This document shows positions 1-9,652 of a DNA stretch of 64,000 nt, in pieces. This DNA comes from Ralstonia condita. Lineage in GTDB: Bacteria; Pseudomonadota; Gammaproteobacteria; Burkholderiales; Burkholderiaceae. Position 1 is the stretch's first letter; each line of letters begins with the position of its first letter. The stretch is taken from the NCBI RefSeq assembly GCF_958405655.1, contig NZ_CATYWO010000001.1, forward strand, positions 620,001 to 684,000, in the 5' to 3' direction. The position numbers and the translations under genes were made by a program. A model generated the notes under the pieces. That model was not told where the DNA came from and did not search any database. It saw only the letters and a list, made by a program, of their open reading frames with translations.

Positions 1-541
1 TGATCAGCCAGATGTGCAGCGCCCAGAACAGCAGGAAGCAGAATCCCTGGCCGGGGTTGATGCCCAGCCCCGGAATGTTGCTGCCGACCAGCATGTTGTC
101 GGTGACGACGTTGAGGATCGTGTAGATCGCCTGGCTGCCAAGCCACGTCTGGATGCCGAACCAGCCGCATGCGACGATGGCCCGCAGGATGGCCGGCAAC
201 TGCGCGCCGCGCACGCCGAACGACGCCCGCACCAACACAGGGAACGGGATGCCGTACTTGGTGCCAGCGTGGCCCACCAGCACCATCGGCACCAGCACGA
301 TCAGATTGCCGAGGAACACCGTCAGCACCGCCTGCCACCAGTTCATGCCTTCGCTCATCAGGCCCGACGCCAGCATGTAGGCTGGCACCGACACCACCAT
401 CGATACCCACAGCGCGGCGTAATTGGTCGCCGTCCAGGTGCGGGCAGCCTGCGGGGTGGGGTTGAGGTCTTCGTTCCAGAGGGTCGGGTCGGGCGCGTTG
501 GCGGCGCCATCGGCGAAGGCGGCGGAATGGGTTTGGCTCAT
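1..541 (-). CDS. NCS1-family nucleobase/hydantoin permease (partial, 3' end off window)
   Basis: Reading leftward from an ATG at 541, the frame stays open to the window edge (about 180 residues). It starts MSQTHSAAFADGAAN and continues with the soluble N-terminal segment typical of NCS1 transporters (LWNEDLNPTP, then the RTWT..NYAALW region), followed by hydrophobic helices. The pattern of WWQAVLTVFLGN, GIPFPVLVRASFG and WFGIQTWLG is characteristic of this family, which imports cytosine, purines, allantoin or hydantoins with Na+ or H+. Substrate cannot be told from this part. The C-terminal half lies outside the window. The purine-type ABC importer at 4.3-9.2 kb is compatible with a local nucleobase theme, but that is inference. 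Confidence 0.85.
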   Translation of the reverse strand, partial: MSQTHSAAFADGAANAPDPTLWNEDLNPTPQAARTWTATNYAALWVSMVVSVPAYMLASGLMSEGMNWWQAVLTVFLGNLIVLVPMVLVGHAGTKYGIPFPVLVRASFGVRGAQLPAILRAIVACGWFGIQTWLGSQAIYTILNVVTDNMLVGSNIPGLGINPGQGFCFLLFWALHIWLI

Positions 542-724
542 GTGATGTGGAATCCGTTGTCGTTCTTGATATTCGGAATGCAGCGCGATTGTACGGCGGC
601 CAGCCGGAGCCCGAAGCGAAACCTGTGCCACGCGCGGCGTGCCCGCCATCGGAACGAATGGTTGAATTCACATACAATCGACGGCGCTCTCCAACACGCT
701 CACCGCGCCCGCTCGCGTACCGTT

Positions 725-1663
725 GTGACCATCGCGTCTTCTGCGCCCCCCGCCCCCACGCGTACCGCCGACACTGGCGGCTTGCTGCTCGCCTCGGTGG
801 GTGCCGTGCTGTTCTCTGCCAAGGCCGTTGTCGCCAAGCTGATGTACCGCTACCAGGTGGATGCGGTGATGGTGATCACGCTGCGCATGTTGCTGGCCGC
901 GCCCCTCTTCATGGCGATGGGCTGGTGGCAGTCGCGGCGCGTGGCGCCGCTGGCCGTCGCAGACCGCTGGCGCATCGTCGGATTGGGGCTGGTCGGCTAT
1001 TACCTTTCGAGCTTTCTCGATTTCCTTGGGCTTCAGTACATCACGGCGGGGCTGGAGCGGCTGATCCTGTTTCTCACGCCGTCGTTTGTCCTGCTGATCA
1101 CGGCGACGGTCTTCAAGCGCAGTATTACTGGCTTGCAATGGTTGTCGCTGGCGACGGCGTATGCCGGCATCGTGCTGGTGTTTGCGCACGACCTGCATCT
1201 GGGCGGCGGCACCGTATGGCTGGGCGGCGGGTTGGTGCTCGCCAGCGCCCTCAGCTATGGCATCTACCTGCTGGCCAGCGGTGAACTCGTCAAGCGTGTG
1301 GGCTCGATGCGGCTGGTGGCGTATGCCATGTGCGTGTCCACCGTGGCGTGCATCGTGCAGTTTCTGGTGTTGCGGCCGCTGTCGGCGCTGGTGCTGCCAT
1401 GGCAGGTGTACGGGCTGTCAGCCATCAACTCGGTATTCTGCACGGTGGCGCCCGTCACGCTCACGATGATGGCCGTGGCGCGCGTGGGCGCACCGGTGGC
1501 TTCGCAGGCGGGCATGATCGGGCCGGTGTCGACGCTGCTGCTCGGGTGGTGGCTCCTTGGCGAGCCGATCACCATGTGGCAGATCGCGGGCAGCGCACTG
1601 GTGCTGGCCGGCATGGCACTGCTGTCCCGGCGTGGCAGCCAACCCGCCAGCCCTGCGAAATAA
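725..1663 (+). CDS. DMT superfamily transporter (EamA family)
   Basis: About 312 residues with roughly ten hydrophobic segments arranged as two EamA repeats (residues about 15-150 and 165-305), the layout of drug/metabolite exporters of the inner membrane. The second repeat ends with the usual GPVSTLLLGWWLLGEP element. The frame is open far upstream, but residues before 725 are low-complexity Arg/His-rich sequence unlike a protein of this family. The GTG at 725 (VTIASSAPP) gives a normal length, although no clear ribosome binding site precedes it, so the start is uncertain. Substrate is unknown. An SDR gene follows 23 bases downstream, so the two may be co-transcribed. Confidence 0.8.
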   Translation: MTIASSAPPAPTRTADTGGLLLASVGAVLFSAKAVVAKLMYRYQVDAVMVITLRMLLAAPLFMAMGWWQSRRVAPLAVADRWRIVGLGLVGYYLSSFLDFLGLQYITAGLERLILFLTPSFVLLITATVFKRSITGLQWLSLATAYAGIVLVFAHDLHLGGGTVWLGGGLVLASALSYGIYLLASGELVKRVGSMRLVAYAMCVSTVACIVQFLVLRPLSALVLPWQVYGLSAINSVFCTVAPVTLTMMAVARVGAPVASQAGMIGPVSTLLLGWWLLGEPITMWQIAGSALVLAGMALLSRRGSQPASPAK

Positions 1664-1686
1664 CGATCAAGAAGGAGTCAGACAGG

Positions 1687-2478
1687 ATGGACCTGGGCTT
1701 GAAAGGCAAGCGCGCGCTGGTGTGCGGCGCAAGCAAGGGACTGGGCCTCGCATGCGCCGACGCGCTGGCCGCCGAAGGCGTGGACGTGGTGATCGTCGCG
1801 CGCGGTGCCGAAGCGTTGTCGGCAGCCGCCGAGCGCATCCGCACAGCGCACGGCGTGCGCGTGGAAGCCGTCGCTACCGACATCACGACGCCGGAAGGCC
1901 GCGCTGAGGCGCTGCTCGCGTGCGAACGCCTGGGCGGCTCGCCCGACATCCTCGTCAACAACGCGGGCGGCCCGCCGCCCGGCAACTTCCGTGACTGGGA
2001 CCGCGACGCCTGGATGGCCGCCCTCAATGCCAACATGCTGACCCCCATCGACCTGATCAAGGCCACCGTCGACAAGATGATCGAGCGCCGCTGGGGCCGC
2101 ATCGTCAATATCACCAGCGGTGCCGTGAAAGCGCCGATCGACGTGCTCGGGTTGTCCAACGGCGCGCGCTCGGGCCTGACCGGCTTCGTGGCGGGTCTTG
2201 CGCGCGAAGTGGCCAGGCACGGCGTCACCATCAACAACCTGCTGCCGGGCCAGTTCGAAACCGATCGCCTGACCAAGACGCTCGAAGCGGGCGCCAAGGC
2301 GGCAGGCATCCGCGCAGACGAGCATTTCGAGCGCAAGCGCCAGGGCAACCCGGCGCAGCGCTTCGGCCAGCCGGCCGAGTTTGGCGCCGTATGCGCCTTC
2401 CTGTGCAGCCAGCACGCCGGCTACCTGAACGCGCAGAACATCCTGCTGGATGGCGGCGCATATCCTGGCACCTTCTGA
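1687..2478 (+). CDS. SDR-family protein with non-canonical catalytic residues
   Basis: 263-residue short-chain dehydrogenase/reductase fold. The N-terminal nucleotide-binding motif is GASKGLG (about residues 13-19) and the NNAG strand motif is present (VNNAGG). At the position of the usual YxxxK pair the protein reads LSNGARSGL, so the catalytic Tyr is replaced (Ser) and the Lys is replaced by Arg, while the Ser of the tetrad (ITSG) remains. A BKR-like SDR subgroup lacking a perfect tetrad is known, so this may be a true family trait. It is preceded by a good ribosome binding site (AAGGAG). It sits just upstream of mgsA, with 10 bases between them. Substrate is unknown. Confidence 0.85.
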   Translation: MDLGLKGKRALVCGASKGLGLACADALAAEGVDVVIVARGAEALSAAAERIRTAHGVRVEAVATDITTPEGRAEALLACERLGGSPDILVNNAGGPPPGNFRDWDRDAWMAALNANMLTPIDLIKATVDKMIERRWGRIVNITSGAVKAPIDVLGLSNGARSGLTGFVAGLAREVARHGVTINNLLPGQFETDRLTKTLEAGAKAAGIRADEHFERKRQGNPAQRFGQPAEFGAVCAFLCSQHAGYLNAQNILLDGGAYPGTF

Positions 2479-2488
2479 GCCACCCCCA

Positions 2489-2923
2489 ATGACCACCAAT
2501 ACGCCCGAGAGCACATCCTTGAAACGCCGCCGCGTCGCCCTGATCGCGCACGACCACAAGAAGGACGACATGGTCGCGTTTGCGCAAACACACCATGCCT
2601 TCCTGTCGCAATGCGATCTGCTGGCAACCGGCACCACCGGCGGCCGGCTGGAGAAGGAAGTCGGCCTGACGGTGCAGCGCATGCTGTCCGGCCCGTGGGG
2701 CGGCGACCTGCAGATCGGTGCGCAGCTTGCCGAAGGCCGCATCGATGCAGTCATCTTCCTGCGCGACCCGATGACGCCGCAGCCGCACGAACCCGACATC
2801 AATGCGCTGGTGCGCGCGTGCGACGTCCACAACATTCCCTGTGCCACCAACCTGGCGACCGCCGATCTGGTGATGTCCGCCCTGCGGCTGGTGCAACCCG
2901 ACCCGAAGGAGATCCACGCATGA
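2489..2923 (+). CDS. mgsA: methylglyoxal synthase
   Basis: 144 residues. Converts dihydroxyacetone phosphate to methylglyoxal and phosphate in the cytoplasm, a bypass that releases phosphate when sugar phosphates accumulate. The whole family core is visible: IAHDHKKDDM near residue 20, the phosphate-binding ATGTTGGRL (46-54), GGDLQIGA with the catalytic Asp73, and the PHEPDI segment with His100 and Asp103. The ATG at 2489 gives a start just before the conserved core. Its stop overlaps the ATG of the next gene (ATGA at 2920-2923), so it is translationally coupled to the quinone oxidoreductase. Confidence 0.92.
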   Translation: MTTNTPESTSLKRRRVALIAHDHKKDDMVAFAQTHHAFLSQCDLLATGTTGGRLEKEVGLTVQRMLSGPWGGDLQIGAQLAEGRIDAVIFLRDPMTPQPHEPDINALVRACDVHNIPCATNLATADLVMSALRLVQPDPKEIHA

Positions 2924-3900
2924 CGCAATCAAAAGCCATCCGCATCTTTGAAACCGGCGGCCCGGAAGTGATGCAGCTCGTCGACGTCGACGTGCCCGCG
3001 CCCGGCCCGGGCGAGGCCACCATCAGGCAACATGCCGTCGGCCTCAACTACATCGACGTGTATTTCCGCACGGGCCTGTATCCGCAGCCGCTGCCTGCCG
3101 GCATCGGCATGGAGGCTTCCGGCGTGGTGGAAGCGGTGGGCGAGGGCGTGACGCACGTCAAGCCGGGCGACCGCGTGGCCTACGCTGGCCGTCCGACCGG
3201 CGCTTACGCGCAGGTGCGTACGATGCCGGCCGATATCCTGGTGCGCCTGCCGGAGGCCATCGACTTTGAAACCGGCGCGGCGATGATGCTGCAGGGCATG
3301 ACCACGCAATACCTGATCCGCGACAGCTACCGCGTCCAGCCGGGCGATACGGTGTTGTTCCACGCGGCGGCGGGCGGCGTCGGCCTGATCGCCTGCCAGT
3401 GGCTGAAGGCGCTGGGCGCCACGGTGATCGGCACGGTCGGCAGCGATGCCAAGGCGGAACTTGCTCGCGCGCACGGCTGCGACCACACCATCGTCTACAC
3501 ACGCGAGAACTTTACCGACCGTGTGCGCGAAATCACCGGTGGCAAGGGTGTGCCGGTGGTCTACGACGGCATCGGCAAAGACACGTTCACGGGTTCGCTG
3601 GATTGCCTAGCCCCGCGCGGCATGATGGTCACCTACGGCAACGCGTCGGGGCCGGTGCCACCGGTTGACCTCAGCGTGCTGAGCGCGAAAGGCTCGCTCA
3701 AGATCACGCGCCCGACGCTGATGACATACACGGCGCGGCGTGACCTGCTGGAGCCGATGGCCGCGGACCTGTTCGATGTCGTGATCAGCGGTAAGGTGAA
3801 GATCGAGATCCACCAGCGTTACGCGCTGGCCGACGCGGCGCAGGCGCACCGCGATCTGGAAGGGCGCAAGACGACCGGATCGACGATCCTTTTGCCGTAA
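2920..3900 (+). CDS. qor: NADPH:quinone oxidoreductase, zinc-free MDR type
   Basis: 326 residues of the zeta-crystallin/Qor branch of the medium-chain dehydrogenase superfamily. It reduces quinones or reactive carbonyls with NADPH. The N-terminal GroES-like domain carries LNYIDVYFRTGLYP and GMEASGVVEAVGEG. The Rossmann domain carries the motif HAAAGGVGLIACQ near residue 150. No zinc-binding cysteine cluster is seen, as expected for quinone oxidoreductases. The start codon overlaps the mgsA stop. The pairing with mgsA suggests handling of reactive aldehydes, but this is inference. Confidence 0.9.
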   Translation: MTQSKAIRIFETGGPEVMQLVDVDVPAPGPGEATIRQHAVGLNYIDVYFRTGLYPQPLPAGIGMEASGVVEAVGEGVTHVKPGDRVAYAGRPTGAYAQVRTMPADILVRLPEAIDFETGAAMMLQGMTTQYLIRDSYRVQPGDTVLFHAAAGGVGLIACQWLKALGATVIGTVGSDAKAELARAHGCDHTIVYTRENFTDRVREITGGKGVPVVYDGIGKDTFTGSLDCLAPRGMMVTYGNASGPVPPVDLSVLSAKGSLKITRPTLMTYTARRDLLEPMAADLFDVVISGKVKIEIHQRYALADAAQAHRDLEGRKTTGSTILLP

Positions 3901-3907
3901 AGAGCGG

Positions 3908-4204
3908 TTAGCGCCCGGTGGGCTTCACCCGCCGGGCGGCGGCAAAGCGTGCATCCTCGCGCACGCGGTCGGGCAGCGCACGCAGCAGCATGTGCAGCGC
4001 AATCGGCACCAGCACGATGTCGTCCACCCAGCCGAGTACCGGAATGACATCCGGGATCAGGTCGACCGGCGAGACCACATATCCCACCAGCAGCAGGGCA
4101 GCCGGGGCGAGCCACCACGGCCTGTCCGGATGGCGCAGTGCAAACCACAGCAGGCGCACGTCAGTGCGCACGACGCTCCACAGGCGGAAAAGGCGTCCGA
4201 ACAT
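3908..4204 (-). CDS. DUF1232 (YkvA-like) small membrane protein
   Basis: 98 residues. The centre holds the DUF1232 signature, a hydrophobic helix followed by YVVSPVDLIPDVIPVLGWVDD (residues about 42-62). This is a membrane-proximal motif of unknown function, widespread in bacteria. One or two hydrophobic segments are predicted. It is convergent with qor, whose stop is 8 bases away, and has its own ATG at 4204. Function is not established for the family. Confidence 0.8.
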   Translation of the reverse strand: MFGRLFRLWSVVRTDVRLLWFALRHPDRPWWLAPAALLLVGYVVSPVDLIPDVIPVLGWVDDIVLVPIALHMLLRALPDRVREDARFAAARRVKPTGR

Positions 4205-4309
4205 CGTGGGCTCCTGGGTGAAAAGCGAGGATCACATGCAGGTGCTTGACCGGCAAACCAGCTTATCAGCTTGGGTACGACGCACCGATTTCAATGTGGC
4301 AAGCAGCGA

Positions 4310-4346
4310 TAAAAAAGCCGGCCCTCTTGCGAGGTGCCGGCTTTTT
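4310..4346. terminator. bidirectional rho-independent terminator
   Basis: A-tract, then GCCGGC-CCTC, a TTGC loop, GAGG-T-GCCGGC and a T-tract (4311-4346). The stem is long and GC-rich and has A and T tracts on both sides, so it can stop transcription from the BMP-lipoprotein gene (minus strand), whose stop lies 18 bases away, and from the opposite side. Confidence 0.85.
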
Positions 4347-4363
4347 GCCTCAACGGGTAGAAC

Positions 4364-5524
4364 TTAGCCCGGAATCTTGCCTTCCACGCCTTCGACGTAG
4401 AACTTGATGCCGTGCAGGAAGCCGTCGTCGGCGACCTTGTCGGCAGGCAGGACTTCCTTGCCGGTGTTGTCCTTGAGCGGACCCTTCCAGATCGGTGCCG
4501 AGCCGTCGATGATGCCCTTCTTGCGGGTCTCAACCAGCGCCTTCACGTCTTCCGGTACCACGGCGTTGTACGCGCCCAGATCGATTGCGCCTTCCTTCAG
4601 GCCCCACCACACGGTTTCCGGCTTCCACTTGTTGTCGAGCACGTCGCCGACCACCTTGGTGTAGTACACGCCCCATTTGTTCATCGAGGCGGCCAGGTGG
4701 GCCTTCTCGCCGAACTTGCTCATGTCGCTATCCCAGCCGATCGCATAGACGCCTTTCTCCTGCGCGGTCTGCACCACGGCGGCGGAGTCGGTGTTCTGCA
4801 TCAGCACGTCGACGCCCTGGCCGATGAGCGTGGTGGCAGCCTCACGCTCCTTGCCCGGATCGAACCACTTGTTGACCCACACCACGCGGGTGGTGGCCTT
4901 CGGGTTGACGCTGCGCGCGCCCAGCGTGAACGAGTCGATGTTGCGGATCACCTCAGGAATGGGCACCGAACCCACCACGCCCAGCTTGCCCGACTTGCTC
5001 ATCTTGCCGGCCACCACGCCGGCCAGGTACGCGCCTTCATACGTGCGCACGTCGTACTGGCCGAGGTTGTCGGCGGTCTTGAAACCGGTGGCGTGCTCGA
5101 ACTTCACGTCGGGGAATTCCTTGGCGACCTTGAGCATCGATTCCATGAAACCGAAGCTGGTGCCGAAGATGACCTTGTTGCCCTGGGTGGCCAGGTCGCG
5201 GAACACGCGTTCAGCGTCGGCCGCGCTCTCGGGCACGCTCTCGACGTAGGTGGTCTTCACCTTGTTGCCGAACTTGGCCTCGACTTCCTTGCGGCCGGCG
5301 TCGTGGGCGTATGTCCAGCCTGCATCGCCCACGGGGCCGACGTAGACGAATGCGACCTTCAGCGGCTCGTTTGCCGGAGCCGGGGCGGTCGCTGCGGGCG
5401 CGGAGGAAGCGGCCGGGGCGGCGGTCTTGTCGCCGGCGCCGTCATTGGACTTGCCGCAACCCCAGAGGGTCAGGGCAGCACCGGCGGCCAGGGCGGCCAG
5501 CGTGATCCTGCGGGTAACGTTCAT
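4364..5524 (-). CDS. BMP-family ABC transporter substrate-binding lipoprotein
   Basis: 386 residues. The N terminus is a lipoprotein signal (LTLWGCG, lipidated Cys near residue 23), followed by an Ala/Pro-rich linker and then the periplasmic binding fold of the BMP/PnrA family, starting LKVAFVYVGPVGDAGWTYAHD. Relatives bind purine nucleosides or related ligands. It is the last gene of the minus-strand importer operon (ATPase, permease, permease, binding protein) and is followed by a strong terminator. The ligand is inferred only from family membership. Confidence 0.9.
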   Translation of the reverse strand: MNVTRRITLAALAAGAALTLWGCGKSNDGAGDKTAAPAASSAPAATAPAPANEPLKVAFVYVGPVGDAGWTYAHDAGRKEVEAKFGNKVKTTYVESVPESAADAERVFRDLATQGNKVIFGTSFGFMESMLKVAKEFPDVKFEHATGFKTADNLGQYDVRTYEGAYLAGVVAGKMSKSGKLGVVGSVPIPEVIRNIDSFTLGARSVNPKATTRVVWVNKWFDPGKEREAATTLIGQGVDVLMQNTDSAAVVQTAQEKGVYAIGWDSDMSKFGEKAHLAASMNKWGVYYTKVVGDVLDNKWKPETVWWGLKEGAIDLGAYNAVVPEDVKALVETRKKGIIDGSAPIWKGPLKDNTGKEVLPADKVADDGFLHGIKFYVEGVEGKIPG

Positions 5525-5605
5525 CGATTTCTCCTGTTGTGTGGCTCGTTGACTGTGTTAATGCTTGAAGCAAAAGACGGGAATGCAGAAGCCTTGGGCA
5601 GCAGT

Positions 5606-6526
5606 TTAGGCAGCCCCTGGGCGGAACGGCTTGCCGAGCGAAGCGGGCATGTTCAGGCGGATCCAATCCGGATTGCGCGAGATGATGGCCAGCACGACGA
5701 TGGTTGCGGCAAACGGCGCCATCGACAGAATCTGCGACGGCACCGACACGCCCATCCCCTGCAGGTAGAACTGCAGGATCGTCACACCGCCAAACAGCAG
5801 CGCGCCGAACAGGATGCGCATGGGCCGCCAGGTCGCAAAGGTGGTCAGCGCGAGGGCAATCCAGCCGCGGCCGGCGACCATGTTTTCGACCCACATTGGC
5901 GTGTAGACGAGCGACAGGTATGCGCCGGCCAGCCCGCAGCATGCGCCGCCAAACAGCAGCGCGCCAAAGCGGATGGTGCGCACCGGGTAGCCGAGCGCGT
6001 GCGCCGACTCCGGTGATTCACCGATCGCGCGCAGCGTGAGCCCCGCGCGCGTCTTGAACAGGAACCAGGCAATCGCGCCGCACAGCAGCAGGCTGAAATA
6101 GACCATCCAGTGGTGCGCGAACAGGGCAGGGCCGACGAACGGAATCGACTCCAGCCCCGGAATGCCGTGCGCCTGCGCCGGCAGTGACATGCCGACAAAG
6201 CGCTGCCCCATGAAGGCGGACAGCCCGGTGCCGAAGATCGACAAGGCGAGGCCTGTTGCGACTTGGTTGGTGACGAGCACCAGCGCCAGCCACGCGAAGA
6301 GGGCTGCCATCACCATACCGGCAATCGCGCCGGCGGCAAAACCCAGCAGCGGAATCTGCGTCTGGTAACCGACCATGAACCCGACCACGGCGGCCACCAG
6401 CATCATCCCTTCGGCGCCGAGATTGAGCACGCCGGAGCGCTCGTTCATCAAGAGGCCCAGGGCGGCCAGCAACAGCGGGGTGCCGGCGTTGATCGACGCG
6501 GCGATCAGGGGAGCGAGACTTTCCAT
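5606..6526 (-). CDS. ABC transporter permease (BMP-type importer, second subunit)
   Basis: 306 residues from the ATG at 6526 (MESLAPLIAASINAGTPL). Multiple membrane helices and the conserved cytoplasmic loop NERSGVLNLGAEGMMLVAA (residues about 28-46) are typical of the BPD_transp_2 permeases that pair with BMP binding proteins, as in YufQ/NupQ. The start was set at 6526 because residues upstream in this frame are non-hydrophobic and Cys/Arg-rich. It starts 13 bases after the stop of the first permease, so the two are clearly co-transcribed and would form a heterodimeric channel. Confidence 0.9.
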   Translation of the reverse strand: MESLAPLIAASINAGTPLLLAALGLLMNERSGVLNLGAEGMMLVAAVVGFMVGYQTQIPLLGFAAGAIAGMVMAALFAWLALVLVTNQVATGLALSIFGTGLSAFMGQRFVGMSLPAQAHGIPGLESIPFVGPALFAHHWMVYFSLLLCGAIAWFLFKTRAGLTLRAIGESPESAHALGYPVRTIRFGALLFGGACCGLAGAYLSLVYTPMWVENMVAGRGWIALALTTFATWRPMRILFGALLFGGVTILQFYLQGMGVSVPSQILSMAPFAATIVVLAIISRNPDWIRLNMPASLGKPFRPGAA

Positions 6527-6539
6527 GTGTGAGGCCTGA

Positions 6540-7641
6540 TCAGTGATGCGCGCGCCAGCGCAGGCGGTATTCGATGAGCGTGTCGCAGGCGAGCAGGAAG
6601 AACAGCAGCATGCCCTGGAACACTCCGGTAATGGCCGACGGCAGGCCCAGGCGCGATTGCGCAAGCTCGCCGCCGATATAGAACAGCGACATCACGATCG
6701 CGCCCAGCACGGTGCCAACCGGATTCAGCCGACCGACGAATGCCACCACGATGGCGGCAAAGCCGTAGCCCGGGGAAATGGACGGCAGCAGCTGCCCGAT
6801 CGGGCCCGTGACCTCGAAGGCGCCGGCAATGCCTGCCAGGCCGCCCGACACCAGCAGCGCTGTCCACAGCGCCGCACGCGACGAGAAGCCCGCGTAGCGC
6901 GCCGCCTGCGGTGCCAGCCCACCCACTTGCAGCCGGTAACCCGCAAAGCTGCGGAACACGAACAACGTCATCGCCGCCGTCATCACCAGCATGAACAGAA
7001 AGCCGACGTGCAGACGCGTGCCGGCCACGAGCGTCGGCAGAACAAATGCGCTGTCGAACACGATCGACTGCGGGAAGTTCATGCCGTTCGGGTCCTTCAA
7101 CGGCCCGTTGACCACGTACAGCAGCAGCAACTGCGCGATGTACGTGAGCATGAGCGAGACGAGGATCTCGTTGGCATGAAAGCGATCACGCAGCAGCGCG
7201 GTAATGGCGGCCCACAGTGCCCCGCCGATCAGGCCGGCAACGACGGCCAGCACCAGCGCAAAGCCGCCGGGGATGGCGGGCGTGGGCGTATCGAAGTAAA
7301 TGATCGTGGCCGCCGCGAAGATACCGCCGACGATGAGCTGCCCCTCCGCGCCGATGTTCCACACGTTGGCGCGATAGCACACCGACAAGCCGAGCGCGCA
7401 CAGCACCAGCGGCACGGTCTTGAGCAGCACTTCACCAATCGCGCGTTTGCTGGCCAGCGGCTCGACGAGGAATACGCGCAGGCCCGCCACCGGGTCCTTG
7501 CCCAGCAGTGCGAACAGCAGCAGGCCGAACACCATCGTCAGCACCAGCGCGATCAGCGGCGAGGCATAGGCCATGGTGCGCGAAGGGATTGCGCGCAACT
7601 CCAGCGAAACCGGCAGCGCCAGGCGGCTGCCATGCATGACG

Positions 7642-7649
<8 letters not shown>
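6540..7649 (-). CDS. ABC transporter permease (BMP-type importer, first subunit)
   Basis: 369 residues. Inner-membrane permease of the BPD_transp_2 family, with about eight or nine hydrophobic helices and the motif YRANVWNIGAEGQLIVGG near residue 93, which contacts the ATPase. It corresponds to YufP/NupP in nucleoside importers. The gene start overlaps the end of the ATPase gene by 8 bases (7642-7649), which indicates translational coupling. Confidence 0.9.
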
Positions 7650-9240
<1,591 letters not shown>

Positions 9241-9652
9241 CGGAGGCGGTCTCTTATTTGCGTTGACGACACTTCACAGATTGCGGTGCCGATGCAGGTT
9301 CGCCTCGACGCATCGCAGCAATCATCATCGCAATGTGATGCTTGCCATCAGCCGCGAATTATAGCTTCGGGCATTGCGTCGGACCGCGATTTCAGCCGGT
9401 CTGCGCCTGTCTCGTACAAGGGCTGGCAGCGTGCAAATCCCGTGCCGGGACGAGCGGCTCGATTGACGGGGTTGCAGCTTGTCATGCCGCGGTATGCAGG
9501 TGGCAGGCGCGTCCCCCGCGTGGGGCGAATCCGGCGGGTTTGCCACGATATGCACCGGCCCGGTGCCTCGGCGTAGGGGATCTCTTTAGGCTACAGTGCG
9601 CAGTTTGCCCCGCGATCAGTCGCCACTGCGCTGCCGCGTTGTCCTGCCTTCC
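9241..9652. promoter_or_regulatory. divergent intergenic region, BMP importer / MFS exporter
   Basis: 412 bases without a plausible gene between two genes that are transcribed away from each other, so it must hold promoters for both. I see no recognisable riboswitch core, CRISPR or repeat. Several GC-rich self-complementary stretches occur around 9480-9560, but none forms a convincing terminator. Confidence 0.5.

Noticed and set aside
14..724. Open frame extending the EamA protein of 725-1663 upstream to base 14
   Set aside because: The translation is His/Arg/Asp-rich low complexity and overlaps the clearly coding NCS1 permease on the opposite strand. It is a shadow frame of GC-rich DNA.
4412..6016. 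534-codon plus-strand frame antisense to the BMP lipoprotein and permease genes
   Set aside because: Composition is typical of an antisense shadow, and both minus-strand proteins are clearly recognisable.
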